This document shows, in pieces, positions 1-13,075 of a DNA stretch of 44,866 nt. Within the stretch, counting starts at the first letter, position 1. Every line of letters starts with the position of its first letter. The DNA is taken from contig MNCI01025566.1 in NCBI GenBank assembly GCA_015680685.1, positions 122,581-167,446 of the forward strand. Reading direction: 5' to 3'. The notes beneath the pieces are model-generated. The model worked only from the letters and a program-made list of their open reading frames with translations. It was not told the origin of the DNA and did not search any database. The translations under genes were made by a program, and so were the position numbers. This DNA comes from Gnetum montanum (lineage: Eukaryota > Streptophyta > Gnetopsida > Gnetales > Gnetaceae).

Positions 1-364
1 GAAATGTAAAATGCTAATAAACTGTGAAAATTAAAGAAAATGAAAAAAAAAATATTTCTTTGCTATATTTTTTTTAATTTTTTAAAAATAAAATTGAAAT
101 TACAAAATTTCAGAAAAGTAAATTAAAAGTAAAATGATTTAAATTACCAAAATTAAATTTTAGAAAAATAAATTATAAAGGATAGCTAGAATATAAATTA
201 GAGATTTGAAAATGAAACTAAAATAGAGCAATAAAACTGAAAATAGGGAGGCAAAAATTAAAGATAGTAATAAAAAATATGATAATTTTTGTAAAAGAAA
301 AAGAAACATAAAAGAAAAATAAAGAAAAGGTTGAGAAACTGCTCTCCTTCTAGCGCCAAAAAGG
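1..364 (-). mobile_element. Internal leader of minus-strand LTR element B1
   Basis: This very AT-rich stretch lies just inside the 5' LTR of a minus-strand LTR retrotransposon whose body continues beyond the left edge. Read on the minus strand, it starts with the primer-binding site and continues as untranslated leader. The one open frame here is low-complexity, rich in Leu and Phe, and unlike any known protein, so I do not call a gene. Membership of the element follows from its position directly inside the LTR and the primer site. Confidence 0.6.
343..358 (-). promoter_or_regulatory. Primer-binding site of B1
   Basis: The minus strand reads TGGCGCTAGAAGGAGA, starting with the TGG that pairs with the CCA tail of a tRNA, six bases inside the LTR end. 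The same site, mutated, stands at 18050-18064 just inside the 5' LTR of E4, so the two belong to one family. I cannot name the tRNA with confidence. It is clearly different from the tRNA-Asp type sites at 12505 and 32258. Confidence 0.6.
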
Positions 365-777
365 TGTTGATGCGTAAATTTTGGACACGCCGCCAACACC
401 TGTGGAAACTCGTTTTAGGAGACTATCGCCTAGGGCGCCTCCTGTATGGTACGGAAACCCGGGAATAGTCTCAGCTAGAAAGGGCTATGTGACAAAATAA
501 TAATAACAATATTTTAAACAAAATATTAAAAACTTAAATTTGATTTTAGGAGTGTTCTGTTATGTTTCGAAAAACATATAAAAATCAAAATTAAGCATTT
601 GTGTAGTTTTGAGTAAAATAAATAACACACAATAAAAATTCAAATTAAAAATAAAAATTTATCTGGTGCTCTAAGCAGAAGGAAAATTCAGCCACTGGTC
701 TTCCCGGTGTCGACTTGGTCTCTACCGTATGGGTAGAAAAGAAAACATGAAAGAAAATGCATCTGTTTCATGCACGA

Positions 778-870
778 GAGACTTGCGGCTCTTGAACAGA
801 AAAATCCTGTGAGAGACTTGTAGCTCTTGAACAGAAAAATCCTGCGAGAGACTTGTGGCTCTTGAACAAA
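778..870. repeat. Three tandem copies of a ~35-bp unit in the B1 LTR
   Basis: The unit starts GAGAGACTTG, continues GGCTCTTGAACA and ends in an A-rich run with AATCCTG. It occurs three times in a row with few changes. A weaker trace continues to about 920 (GAACAGAAAATCC). It sits in the middle of the LTR, upstream of the LTR TATA box's target region on the minus strand. Confidence 0.7.
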
Positions 871-1009
871 AAAAAAAAAATGCTCGTTGTTTGAACAGAA
901 AATCCTCTCCAGTGGTGAACTGAAAATCCCCTGATCGTTGTTAGAGAATAGGCGTAGGTGTTGGCTACTGGCTCCCCCCCTCGCTGCTTCTAAACTCTAG
1001 CTTCCTCCC

Positions 1010-1048
1010 TCTTTATAGCGGCCCTGCAAGAGAAAACCCTAACCCTAA
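1010..1048 (-). promoter_or_regulatory. Probable core promoter of the B1 LTR (TATA box plus telo-box)
   Basis: On the minus strand TATAAAG lies at 1016-1010. About 20 bases upstream (1034-1048) is a telo-box-like stretch, AACCCTAACCCTAAA on the plus strand. Telo-boxes are known short elements of plant promoters, usually near the TATA box or start site. The location inside an LTR fits a U3 promoter. This is inferred from motifs only. Confidence 0.4.
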
Positions 1049-1332
1049 ATTACCAGCCACCTTTGCCATGAATTATTTTTTCCTTTTTCCTCATATCGCT
1101 GCAAAAGAAAAAAAAAATAGGATAATCATCATGGGTCATAAGTCATGGGTGGATGCTTGATCAATGTTTTAAAATTTGTTTTTTTTATGGGCCAATGAAG
1201 CCCACTAGCACATGGACAATGACCATGTGCAAGCTCATGGCACTCTATTTTTAATTTTTTAATTTTATATTTTTATTATAAACTTGTTCAAACAAGGCCC
1301 TATGCCTAGCATGGGTGAGGTTGGCCTCAACA

Positions 1333-2581
1333 AGCATGTGTATGCCTTGAGTGGATGGGTTGGTATTAGTCCATCACTGCAATGTCACTGGCCATGGTTA
1401 GTCTTGATCCAAACCTAGAGTAGATTCTTATCGAGTCACTTGACCACATACTTCACAAAGGGACTGTATCAATCTTGACCTTGGCACTCCATTCCACATG
1501 CTCTCCCTCTCATCCGTTGCTCTCTATTCCTTACCTCACTACTAGTTTCCTATTTTGATCATGTATCTTGGTTTGCTGATACTTGTAAATCCTTTGGTTA
1601 GTTCTCAGGGATACGAGTATTAACCCTTAGTGACCATTAATTAACTATGGGGCCCACAGACCCCTAGGTTGAAGATGTGTAAGGGCAAACAAGGTCGAAG
1701 CCTACTATGGGGGGAGGGGGGGGGGGCCCACTTACATATCCTTTGGTTTCACTTGTTAATCTCTTACTCCTTTGATATAATATGGTGATCATTTCTATGC
1801 TATCCATTGTGAGGCTCGCCCTCACCCACGCTCCATATTATGATGTTCTCCTAAATTTGACTCTTCTTTTGCAATCAACATCCCTTCCTCTTTATTTCAT
1901 GCTATTCTCAAGTCTCTGAGCTCTTGAATGACTCCAGTTTTATGCTAAAATTTGTAGTTTGGGCCTTGAATTCATCAGTCAATAGTGGTCAACGTAGCTA
2001 AATAGCTGCATCGACGTGGCCCTGTATACGCAGCCACCTATGTTTACGCAGCCCTGTTTACATGACCCTATTGACACAGTGTTCAAATTGCTATATATAC
2101 ACATGTTGTGCTTTGGAAATTTGTCCATTTGCTCATAACGCTAAGGGATTTTTTCAAGTTTTTCACATCCAATCTCTTTCTCGAGCACATAACCTTCCTA
2201 CTGATTGTCCACATCCACCCATTTCTTCACCCTTTTGCTACCAAAGGTATGCTCTGCATTGTGGGGTCCCATGATTCTGTATATTATGACAATATGGCTA
2301 ACCCAAGACTTAATGCATCGAAGACTTAACGTGACGTAATGTATCGAAGACTTAACACCTCCTAGGATTAATCAAAATGTCTCTTATAGTTAATCAAAGA
2401 ATTAGCTTTAATTCATAACCTTTTAGCTACACTTTGGGATGCCACATGTAACGGTTTACATACACCACCTTAGATAAAAAAAAATGCACGTGTCATTGTC
2501 ATAACCATCATGAGAAGGTATATTATTGCCATTTTGGACAACATGCACACATTTTAATTCATGGTTATGCTATTATTGCAG
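1333..2581 (+). other. Post-integrase spacer of E1, no gene seen
   Basis: The region has no credible open frame. It aligns in patches with the E5 spacer: the pyrimidine-rich block near 1500 with 39625, the G-run followed by a CCCA block near 1710 with 39825, and the leader GGTATGCTCT near 2246 with 40340. A G-run at 1707-1726 marks a slippery stretch. The E1 copy lacks the long open frame found in E5 at 39232-39804, so that frame is not conserved. Confidence 0.6.
1985..2099 (+). promoter_or_regulatory. Internal U3-like promoter block ahead of ORF X in E1
   Basis: Degenerate units of about 14-16 bases, such as CATCGACGTGGCC, TGTATACGCAGCC and TGTTTACGCAGCC, occur in a row and are followed by TATATATA at 2092-2099. 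The LTRs of E1, E3 and E5 have the same kind of array (GTCGACGTGGCC and relatives) just before their TATAAATA boxes. ORF X starts about 480 bases downstream. This suggests a separate promoter for ORF X. The motif match is seen and promoter activity is inferred. Confidence 0.5.
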
Positions 2582-5431
2582 ATGGCACCAAAACCAAGGC
2601 ATCTAAGGGAGGAAGGACCATCACGACCTCAGGAGAAGCGACCTAGAACCAGAAGGGAATAGGATGCGCGACCTCAGGAGCACATAGAGGACTCACATGC
2701 AACTAGCCCTCTCCGTGAGGAACCCAATGTGAAATTTGTTCATTAGATTCCTGAAAAAGAGGTTTCCATAGGATAATTTTGTGGGGAAGAGACTCCAGTG
2801 AGAGTGCCACAGCTTGAGGTCACCTTGACTAGGGCCTGCCTTGATGCTATCAAGCCAAAAGAGCTACAACAAACAATCCTTTAAGAATTGAACTTCGGAT
2901 TGTTCCTAGAAAGTGCACCAGAAAAAGTCAAAACTCAGCTGCAAACTTCTCTCATGTGGCCAATCATCATGTCTAGTGGTGAGTGGTATCTGGGGGAAAC
3001 CCATCTCTTATGGACAAATCGACAACTAGGGCCATGAGTAAGAATCAAAGACATCCATGTGTCTTACTCTGCAGAGGCAATCGCACAAGCTCTTGGATTG
3101 CCTGAGACTAGGGTTGATGTGGTAGAAATTTCAAAACAAGCAAACCCTGAGGTGAAAGTGGAGTGGACCAGGTAATGCTATGGGATAGACCATAAGGAGT
3201 TTGGCACATTGACTATCGCAAAAAGAGTTTACTCCAAAATTACATCTTACCACTTAAATCCAACAGTAAGGCCCAGAAAAATCACCACATTCTCTACTCA
3301 TGCATTTGCAGCTTTAAGCAGGAAATTTCCTATCAACCTTCCACAGTTACTTTTCTTGGAAATTGAGAAATGGTTCACAAAAAATGAATGTGGAATGCGA
3401 GCTTTGCCCTTTCTATGCTTGATCAGAAAATTATGCAAATGAGCAAGGATAACACGATATGCCAATGACATCCTTTGTCACGTCCCAATTGCCTTGTGGT
3501 GTGAAATCATGAAAGATAAAACACCTACCACAACAAGAACGGAGGAAGAGCAACAACCACCTCTACTATCTGCACAAGCAATAGGATCAGACTCGTGCAT
3601 GGTTGCAGAGCACATTTGTGAGATCTGATAGTCACACCTACGCCAACAAGAGAAACAAGTAGGAACTAATGGTGGTGGAGACCCTTCTATGTATCATCCT
3701 ACCTTGAGCCATCTAGAACAAGTGACTCGATCTATGGGCTTGTTGGAGAGGGCAAGGCCGATGCTTTTGGCCACGCGAATACAAGTGCTTGTGAGAACAA
3801 ACCTTAGCGCTTGAGAAGTAATGGTGTTAATGACCCAACAATTTTTTCTGAAAATTTCAAGAAATGCTACTACTTTCTCGATGCGCTTGGAGGAAGGTGA
3901 AAGGGAAACTATCCTAGTAATGTAGCACCAAGGATAGGAAGTTGCAGCAGAATTGGCTGTCAACATGATCATAATGGCTCTCAATGCACCTATGGTGCCT
4001 ATACTAGATGTACATGGGCTTAGAGATGTGTAGATATCTACAAGTACTCAGAGTGGTAGACCCAATGCAGCACAACATGAAGAATTTTTGGACCAACTGG
4101 TGGGACCAGGCAACCGCTTCTAGATGTCTTTGACCTTCCAGATAACATCACTGCAACCTAGTCAGAGCTACTTTCGGCAAAGGGCAAGTGCCTCATCCTA
4201 GAAGGGCAACTAGAAGTAGCTCAGGTGGATAATTAATGCTTAGCTGTGGAAGTTGTCCAACTGAGGGCCCAACTTGCTGATTTGACTATACTCAACCTTG
4301 AAGTCACCAAAGATGAAGCTTTTTAATAACTTCAAACCAAGCTTCAAAGGGTCGAGTACGAGTGAGAGTCAGCGATCTTCGACAAGTTCTTAGTGGAAGC
4401 TCATTCCTATTATCTAAACAAGGACTTGGCAGAGGTACGCCAAGAGAATGTTGGATTGACTACCTAAGTTCATCACCTACGCAATGTTGGTCTCAAAAAT
4501 CAACAAATGATGGATTTTATCTACCAACAGTAGGAGGAACTGGCTAGGCTAAACACCAATGTGAGAAGATTGGCTACTAAAAATCATAATCTATCAATGG
4601 AGGAAGTCTGAGCCTTGCGATAGAAGATAGTCATTAAAATCACTGCTTGGAAGAATGAGATCCTCAAATTTTGAACAAGTGAGAAATCACTACAGGGACC
4701 AAGTGGGATTGCAAAAAGAAATTAATGAGAAAGAAATCCAAGTCACAAAGGCTAAGATGAATCAAGCCCTTCAACACTTCAAGGAAGGAAGCGAGGTATG
4801 GAAACCCATCTTTGATGGATTAAATGCCTACAACCAAGCTAAGATTCATCTCAAGGTGTTGCAGATTGAAGAAATGATAGAATATATGGAACTAGCCAAT
4901 CTTTGTTATGAAAACCTAGTTATGCTTATAGTGGGGAGGCCACGATCAGACCTTGAGAAGCAAGTGGCCACCTCATATTCTTTATATGAGGGTGAGTTCA
5001 AGGAACATAAAGAGATAAAGAAAAATTTGGAAACAACATATGTAGAACTCAAAGTTCTTTAGACCCACTTTGAAGGGCAATGCTCTATTGCAGAGAACTT
5101 AGCTCAATGGATGGATGACTACTAGTGGCTGCAAGCATTAGTCCAAGCATTCAATATTGAACAAAAATGGTTTTCTTGCTAGTTCATCAATTTAAAGGAG
5201 CTATTCCCTGCACTTCCATGTCCTTGGGATGTTCCTATTATAGCACACATTGGCGAAACCACTTAGACTATGAACGACCCCAGAAGTAAAGAAGATAAAA
5301 TGAGGGCTTTGTTGGAGGCTTTCCAATTGTCTCCAAAAGTTGCAACAGTTGTAAGATAATCACAACCACCACCACATGCACCTGAAGCTAGTGAGGGCCC
5401 ATCAGAACCACTACCACCAGGAACTGTATGA
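2582..5431 (+). pseudogene. ORF X of E1: extra 3' gene of an Athila/Tat-like element, decayed
   Basis: The start is the ATG at 2582, whose first residues MAPK match the E5 copy at 40563. The two copies align without gaps through at least codon 287. The frame is broken by stops at codons 27, 55, 65, 101, 152, 198 and 287 and by later frameshifts. The natural end is probably the TGA at 5429-5431, because E3 ends at the same GTV-stop. The N-terminal third contains VRIKDIHVSYSAEAIAQALG and LPFLCLIRKLCK, which resemble the putative plant transposon protein domain of plant mobile elements (a family call from memory). The C-terminal third, about 4200-5062, is Glu/Lys-rich and probably coiled coil, followed by a Pro-rich tail. 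The position between integrase and the 3' LTR is where envelope-like genes lie in Athila, but no signal peptide or membrane segment is evident. Its function is unknown. Confidence 0.6.
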
Positions 5432-5653
5432 TCCTCTTTAGCAAGTTCAACATCTCAATGGGGTTGTGAGTCCATTGTTGTCAAGGTATTCAATTTTGTT
5501 ATCCATGAACACCACAATTTTGTAATTTCCTTTCATACACTTGGGCACTTGATGTGTTGCTAGCGTTAGTGTTTGTATTGATGTGTTTTTTCATGTGTGT
5601 TGCTAGTAACTTGATACCTTCCAAATTGTAACAAACTTGTGAACAAGTTTTCA

Positions 5654-5669
5654 CTTAGTTGTGGGGCTA
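5654..5669 (+). promoter_or_regulatory. Polypurine tract region of E1
   Basis: The sequence TTAGTTGTGGGGCTA directly precedes the LTR start TGATGAAG. The same place in E3 reads TTTAGTCATGGAGGTA and in E2 (minus strand) TCAGTCATGGGGGTA. The E1 tract is the most degraded of the three. It would prime plus-strand DNA synthesis in an active element. Confidence 0.55.
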
Positions 5670-6077
5670 TGATGAAGCATCTAGTTAACTGTGTCGACTG
5701 GGCTGCATTGATGTAGCCTTGTTAATGTGGTTGCGTTAATGTAACCCCGTCAATACATATTTCCAAGCATTGACGTGACCTCATCAATGCAGAGTCCATC
5801 TTCCGCTATAAATATGTGTGCACTCGCCACCTTTAGGGCACCTTTTCTTCAAGTTGTAGCAAAGCTCTTGCAATTTGTTCCCATAGGAGTTAGATTATTT
5901 TCCAAGTGCCCGCAGACATAGTTTGAAGAGTGCATGGCTCTTTATTCGAGCGCTAATGTACCTAAGCCCATTGGTGTGAATGAAAATAAAGATGAGCTTT
6001 TTGAACATTCCTTGCAGCATTTGAACTAGATTACTTAAGCATTAATAGTTTAATACTTTAATAATTTTAATACTTTT
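5670..6077 (+). repeat. 3' LTR of E1, left part
   Basis: The LTR starts with TGATGAAG. It has a degenerate repeat array of the GTCGACTGGGC type, a TATAAATA box at 5807-5814, and a downstream block (GCAAAGCTCTTGCAATTTGTT) matching 31535 in the E5 LTR. The segment ends with CTTTT (6073-6077), the target duplication of E2. It continues at 13081. Confidence 0.8.
6073..6077. repeat. Target-site duplication of E2, left copy (CTTTT)
   Basis: CTTTT directly flanks the TGATGAG end of E2 and recurs at 13076-13080 directly after the CCCATCA end. Five bases is the normal duplication length for gypsy integrase. Confidence 0.85.
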
Positions 6078-6870
6078 TGATGAGTGGTGAGGTACCCCTA
6101 CACTCAACGATACGAATACGAGCATAAAACACGTGATCTAGTCGAACTCCGCAGACTAAGGGCCTACATGCCTCATGGAACACTTAAGGTTAATTATTCG
6201 TTGTCTTCCCAGACTTACTTGTATTTGTCACGGTGTATGGTTAAGTAAGTTTGAGGTATATGATTTTTATAGCTTTTTTGTTTTTATCTCCTATGCTGAC
6301 AAGGTGAAGAGTAAAGAGATTAATTAACTTACTTTAACTAACTAACTAAGTCTGAATTAACCTAGTGTTAGCATCCGTTCCCACTTACCATTCACACCTT
6401 GAACCAATGCAACCTTGGTTACCAAATGCTAGTCGTTGCTGGGATCACCAAGCATAACGCACGTGCTCGAAGCAGTCGTACTGAGGCACTTAACTAGGAG
6501 AGAAGGGTTGAGAGAGATTTAATAACTAATAAAGCATTAAACGATAAACAATAAATAACAATAAATAAAGTCCTATTTAGCCTATTCCATGCACTGCAAG
6601 GTTTATCCAAGAAGTTCGTCTTTATTTTCGTACACAAACATGCGTTCAGGTACAATATTTGCTTGAATAAAGGTCCGTTCACTTTGGAGCTCCTACTACG
6701 AGCACATGGAAAATATTCTATCTCTGGAGAGGTAAAATACCCAGAGTTTTGCTAAGGTTCTAGATCTAGATGAGAAAACAAGGAAGAGCTACCTCTTATT
6801 TATAGACTTGGCGATGCACCGCGATATTGCGTACACAATATCATGTCCCATGCGATATCGCGTCCCATCA
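6078..6870 (-). repeat. 3' LTR of E2
   Basis: This LTR runs from TGATGAGTGG to CGCGTCCCATCA and is 793 bp long. A TATAAATA box is on the minus strand at 6804-6797. It contains two segments that the other LTR lacks: about 185 bases at 6459-6643, and about 50 bases next to the TATA box around 6804-6855 that hold two GCGATAT-type repeats. Confidence 0.85.
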
Positions 6871-6888
6871 TACCCCCATGACTGAATA
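6871..6888 (-). promoter_or_regulatory. Polypurine tract of E2
   Basis: The minus strand reads TATTCAGTCATGGGGGTA directly before the LTR end TGATGGG. Just upstream the minus strand has CTTGAGGACGAG, which resembles a conserved segment near the end of other plant gypsy elements. Two further copies of the GTCATGGGGG core lie inside E2 at 7412-7425 and 9050-9064. Confidence 0.65.
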
Positions 6889-9222
<2,334 letters not shown>

Positions 9223-9849
9223 TCATTCCATGCATGTTGGTTCGTTGCTCTTTCGACTAGCTGTCAACCACGATGTGTCCACTTGTTGTGTGGTTGCTAC
9301 ATATAGGCATCTTTCTAAGGCACACCTGTTGCATGGAGGAGATGTTGTGCATTCCTCCATGTCATCACCCGATGAGTCCTTGTATGTGATGCATGGAACT
9401 TTCTTCTTCTCAATCTTTCCATAAATGTTTACCTTAGATATTTTCAAGGAAAGATCGCAAATCCCTAAGCATGCGTCTATTGTGCTTAGCCATGCCCTTC
9501 CCATTATAATTGGGAAGTCCCCTTTATCATTGTTAACTTCTATCACTAGGAAATCAGCTGGGTATGACCAACCACACATAGTGGTAACAATGTCCTCCAG
9601 CAATCCTAAGGGAATGGTGATGGAATAGTTAGCTAGCTATAGTTGAATATTGCTCTTCTTAAGTTGGGGCAGGTTCCAGGCTTGATACATCTCTTGTGAA
9701 ATTAGGTTGACTCTAGAACCTGAGTCAAGAAGAGCCTTATGTGGTTTGTTCCCAATGACTTGGAGGTAGATTAAGGGACTTCTAGGGTTAGCTAGTTTCC
9801 TGGGAAGGAGGCCTACCTTGATCCAGTCGGTTATGGTATGTGTTAACAT
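9223..9849 (-). pseudogene. E2 retroviral-type aspartic protease domain
   Basis: The domain reads from 9849 down to 9223. The active-site motif LLDSGSRVNLIS is intact near the start (around 9720), which fits a pepsin-like retrotransposon protease acting as a dimer to cut the Gag precursor. A second conserved block, ADFLVI then GDFPIIMGRAWL, follows about 100 residues later. One stop and a break near 9604-9637 separate the two halves, so it is probably inactive. The frame ends with TGA right after the residues CME, where E5 continues toward RT. The protease appears better preserved than that of E5, whose DSG is lost. Confidence 0.75.
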
Positions 9850-9861
9850 AACTGTATGCGT

Positions 9862-12381
9862 TTAGCTCTGTTGTTGGATTGAAGGGAGCTCCAAAGCCTT
9901 ATATGTCAGAGGAGTGATCATAGACTCAACTGCTTGTGGTTGTGAGAGCTTGTCTGGGCTTTTGGTTCTGAAGAAAGGTCTTCTCTTTTTACGATTTTCA
10001 GAACCAGTAGCGGGTTGAATGTTTACGGCTCTCATAGTGTTGCATTGTTGCGGTTGAGTGGGGAGTTCCCCTTGCATTGTTGGAGCAGGAGGTATGGGAA
10101 CTACAGGTGGAAGAGGTGTGAATGGAGGAGGAGGATGGTATGGATATGGAGTGTCTCCTGGAGCAAAAGGAGTTCTTCTAAAGTACTTCCAAACTTGGTA
10201 GTGATGTTGGGGAGTTGTGTGACCCATGGAGTCACTTGGAGAAATCAGCTGCTGCACGTAGTATCCATAAGGATCAGGTTGCTGGTAAGGGTATTATTGT
10301 TTCAGCAGTGGCATCCCCCATGACTATGGGTATTGCCACTATTGGTGTTGTCCGATGGGTTGTGGTGGAGTTCCACTTGGATAGTATGTCAACGGTTGGT
10401 GAAACTGTCTTGGGTTACCTTAGGGATAAGGTAACCTTCAGGGTGTCTACCATCTGTTGAGTCTCGGGTTGAGTGCATACACCCCAGACTCTTGTAGATG
10501 TGAGATGATTGGATAACATCCCTTAGGATGGTCATATTGGTAGATCTCACATCCACCGTCATCGTTTGTGTCTGAATCCACAACCTCATCGAAGATAGTC
10601 ATTTTTCCCTTACCCTCGTCATGTGCAGGGCCTGGATCTCTCCACTTTTTCTTGTCCTTGTCACTACTTTATTCCTCCTTGGACTCCTCTACAATTTTCA
10701 AGACAAGTTCAAGTCTACTATCCAAGGAGTCCTATATCTGATCTACCTTAGCCGCTACTTCCATTGTTAGCTTTTGAAGTGGAAAGGTTTTTCAGTTCAC
10801 CAACTCTTCGAGTGGTGACTCATCCTCTTCATCACAAAATCTCACTCCCTTCTTGCGAAAAGAGGGATCATGGTTATATTCTTCTGCACTTTCCCTTTTT
10901 TGTAGCTCCCCTTCTTCTTTGGCTACTTATTCCAACAAGTGATGAATCTCATGGGATCTAAGTTCTGATAGTCTCCCTTGGGCATAAGTCCCAAGGTTTC
11001 TCCTAGTTTCATACCTTAGCCCATCTACGAGATGGCGAAGTTGATCTTGCTATGCATAACCATAGCCTAGGCAACGATGTAACAATGCATAGTAGCGGCC
11101 CATGGAAGCATCCAAGGGTTCATGAGTACCTTGCTTTCATCCTTGGATCTGCTTATGCAAATTAGACACTTTGGAGTATGTTTGATACTTATTGTTGAAG
11201 AGTTCTAACATTGTACTCCATCTCCTAATGGTTTCCAGTTCTAAGGACCGGTACCAACTCTCTGCTTCTTTTATGAGTGTCCTGAGAAACAAATTTAGTT
11301 TCTACCACTTGTTTTCTATGTTTTGCAAGGTGCAAGCATCGTGGAATGCTTGTAAATGATTTTGTGGATCAACGTTGTATCCCCCTTCAAAGCATGGGAT
11401 ATTGTTTATGTCTAAGCACTTGATCTGGCTATCCTTTTGATGCCTTGTTGGAATTCTCATAGCCTCTGTTATATTTAGCATGCTTCAGGTGGCAAGTAGG
11501 GGTTCATCATAATAATCTCTTTCATGATGTCTATGATCTCTACGTTGTTCCCTACTTTCCCTTCATTCATGCCTTGATTCTCTTGACTGCCTTCATCCTC
11601 TCTCTCAACTTTCTCATCGAGGTCTCTCATTTCACTTACCTTTATCCTCTCCGTTATGCTCTCTATGACTACACCCCGATGTGGAAGGAGAGGGTGAGTG
11701 ATGTGATGAAGGCATAGAAGAAGGAGAACCATCGCCATGGTGATCTTTCTTACCTTCTCTTCTATGGCTTCGTCCTCGATCGTGGTGATGATTTGAGTGC
11801 TCGTCCTTGTTATGTGTTGTTGTTCCCTCAGTGAATAGCTAGTGTTCATGAGGATCAAGACCAAGGTTGTGTATCATTAGGTTCTAATACCCCAACTCCT
11901 CACTTTCGTTAGGAGGAGGAACATCTTTCGATAGAGAACCCGTTACAAGTGGTTCACCATCTCCAATTTCACTTAGGATGTGCGGGACCTCTTTTCCCTT
12001 CAACAGTGTATGTTGGCTCTCTTGCTTTGAGTCCCTTAAACATTGTACGGCTGTGGGATGGTAATCCCTCATGTCAAAATTTGCCGCAACGTATTCTGCG
12101 TATAACTCTATCATGCTTATCTGTGCCAGAGCACGGAGGAGCATGTTGGGGACTGCACGATCCAGAGGTAATACTATGTTACCTTGCAATCCTCTCTAGC
12201 ACATTTGTTCATCCTAATGGAGGATAAAAGTAAAATTGGGTATATACTCATCAGGATGAGTATATACCACCCTATATTATTGAGGAACTAGCTGATTTTG
12301 GTTATGGGTTTTAGATTGCCGAGTGTTTCTAGTATTATCCCTAGGTGGTGTAATGTTCTTGTGAGAAGAAGAAGAAGACAT
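9862..12381 (-). pseudogene. E2 gag, decayed
   Basis: The start is the ATG at 12381 (minus strand), reading MSSSSSHKN, like the E5 start at 32423. The N-terminal part has AEYV and a DYHPT-like block shared with E5. The middle (about 11410-11000) carries the retrotransposon Gag core, including AESWYRSLELETIRRWSTM and LFNNKYQTYSKV, also shared with E5. The C-terminal part (9862-10257) is rich in Pro and Gln and ends in a basic stretch before protease. No clear zinc knuckle is seen. Stops and frameshifts break the frame at many places. Gag would form the particle that packages the element RNA. Confidence 0.75.
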
Positions 12382-12504
12382 TGTGTCTTATCGGTGTGCT
12401 ATTTGACCGTTATATAAATTTTCATTTAATTAACCCTAAGGTTCGTTTAAGCTCCCAACGATGTGAGTAATTTCCTATGTTCTACTTAGCTCACAAACAC
12501 TTAG

Positions 12505-12522
12505 TCCCCGACAACGGCACCA
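12505..12522 (-). promoter_or_regulatory. tRNA-Asp type primer-binding site of E2
   Basis: The minus strand reads TGGTGCCGTTGTCGGGGA, one base inside the 5' LTR. It differs from the complement of the plant tRNA-Asp 3' end (as I know it, TGGCGCCGTTGCCGGGGA) at two positions, both C-to-T. Athila and Tat elements typically use tRNA-Asp. Confidence 0.8.
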
Positions 12523-12523
12523 A

Positions 12524-13075
12524 TGATTAGTGCGAGGTACCCCTACACTCAACCATACGAATACGAGCGTAACACGCACGATCCAGTCGAACTCTGTAGA
12601 CTAAGTGCCTACACACATCATGGAACACTTAAGGTTAATTATTTGTTGTCTTCCCAGACTTGTATTTGTCACGGTGTATGGTTAAGTAAGTTTGAGGTAT
12701 ATGGTTTTTATAGCTTTTTTGTTTTTATCTCCTATGTAGACAAGGTGAAGAGTAAAGAGATTAATTAACTTACTTTAACTAACTAACTAAGTCTGAATTA
12801 ACCTAGCATCAACATCCGTTTCCACTTACCATTCACACCCTGAACCAATGCAACCTTGGTTACCAAACGCTAGTCGTTGCTGGGATCACCAAGCATAACN
12901 GTTTAGGTACAATATTTGCTCGAATAAAGGTCCATTCACTTTGGAGCTCCTACTACGGGCACATAGAAAATATTCTATCTCTGGAGAGGTAAAACTGCCA
13001 GAGTTTCACTAAGGGTCTAGATCTAGATGAGAAAACAAGGGAGAGACACCTCTTATTTATTATCGCGTCCCATCA
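12524..13075 (-). repeat. 5' LTR of E2, internally deleted
   Basis: Pairs with 6078-6870. It is 552 bp because about 185 bases are missing at 12900, where a single N marks an assembly gap, and about 50 bases are missing near the TATA box around 13058. The first loss may be an assembly artefact. The second removes sequence next to the promoter. Confidence 0.85.

Larger units (their letters stand above)
365..1332 (-). repeat. 5' LTR of B1
   Basis: On the plus strand this runs from TGTTGATG to CCTCAACA, a perfect 8-bp terminal inverted repeat apart from one base. Its first ~120 bases match, in the same orientation, 27283-27410 and, inverted, the last ~120 bases of both E4 LTRs. Its last ~40 bases match the inverted start of the E4 LTR (CCTAGCATGG region). 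The middle does not match E4, so this is a separate subfamily with a shorter LTR (968 bp against about 1.7 kb). The right flank is AGCAT. The matching target duplication would lie outside the window. Confidence 0.72.

Noticed and set aside
778-925. CRISPR-like spaced repeats
   Set aside because: The units are directly tandem without unique spacers and lie in a plant LTR.
1034-1048. Interstitial telomere repeat
   Set aside because: Only two CCCTAA-type units are present, so it is a telo-box at most.
9230-9628. Plus-strand open frames in E2
   Set aside because: They are antisense shadows of the protease, whose DSG motif and conserved second block are on the minus strand.
12505-12522. tRNA-Asp gene fragments here and at 32258
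   Set aside because: They are primer-binding sites complementary to the tRNA 3' end, directly inside LTRs. No cloverleaf is present.
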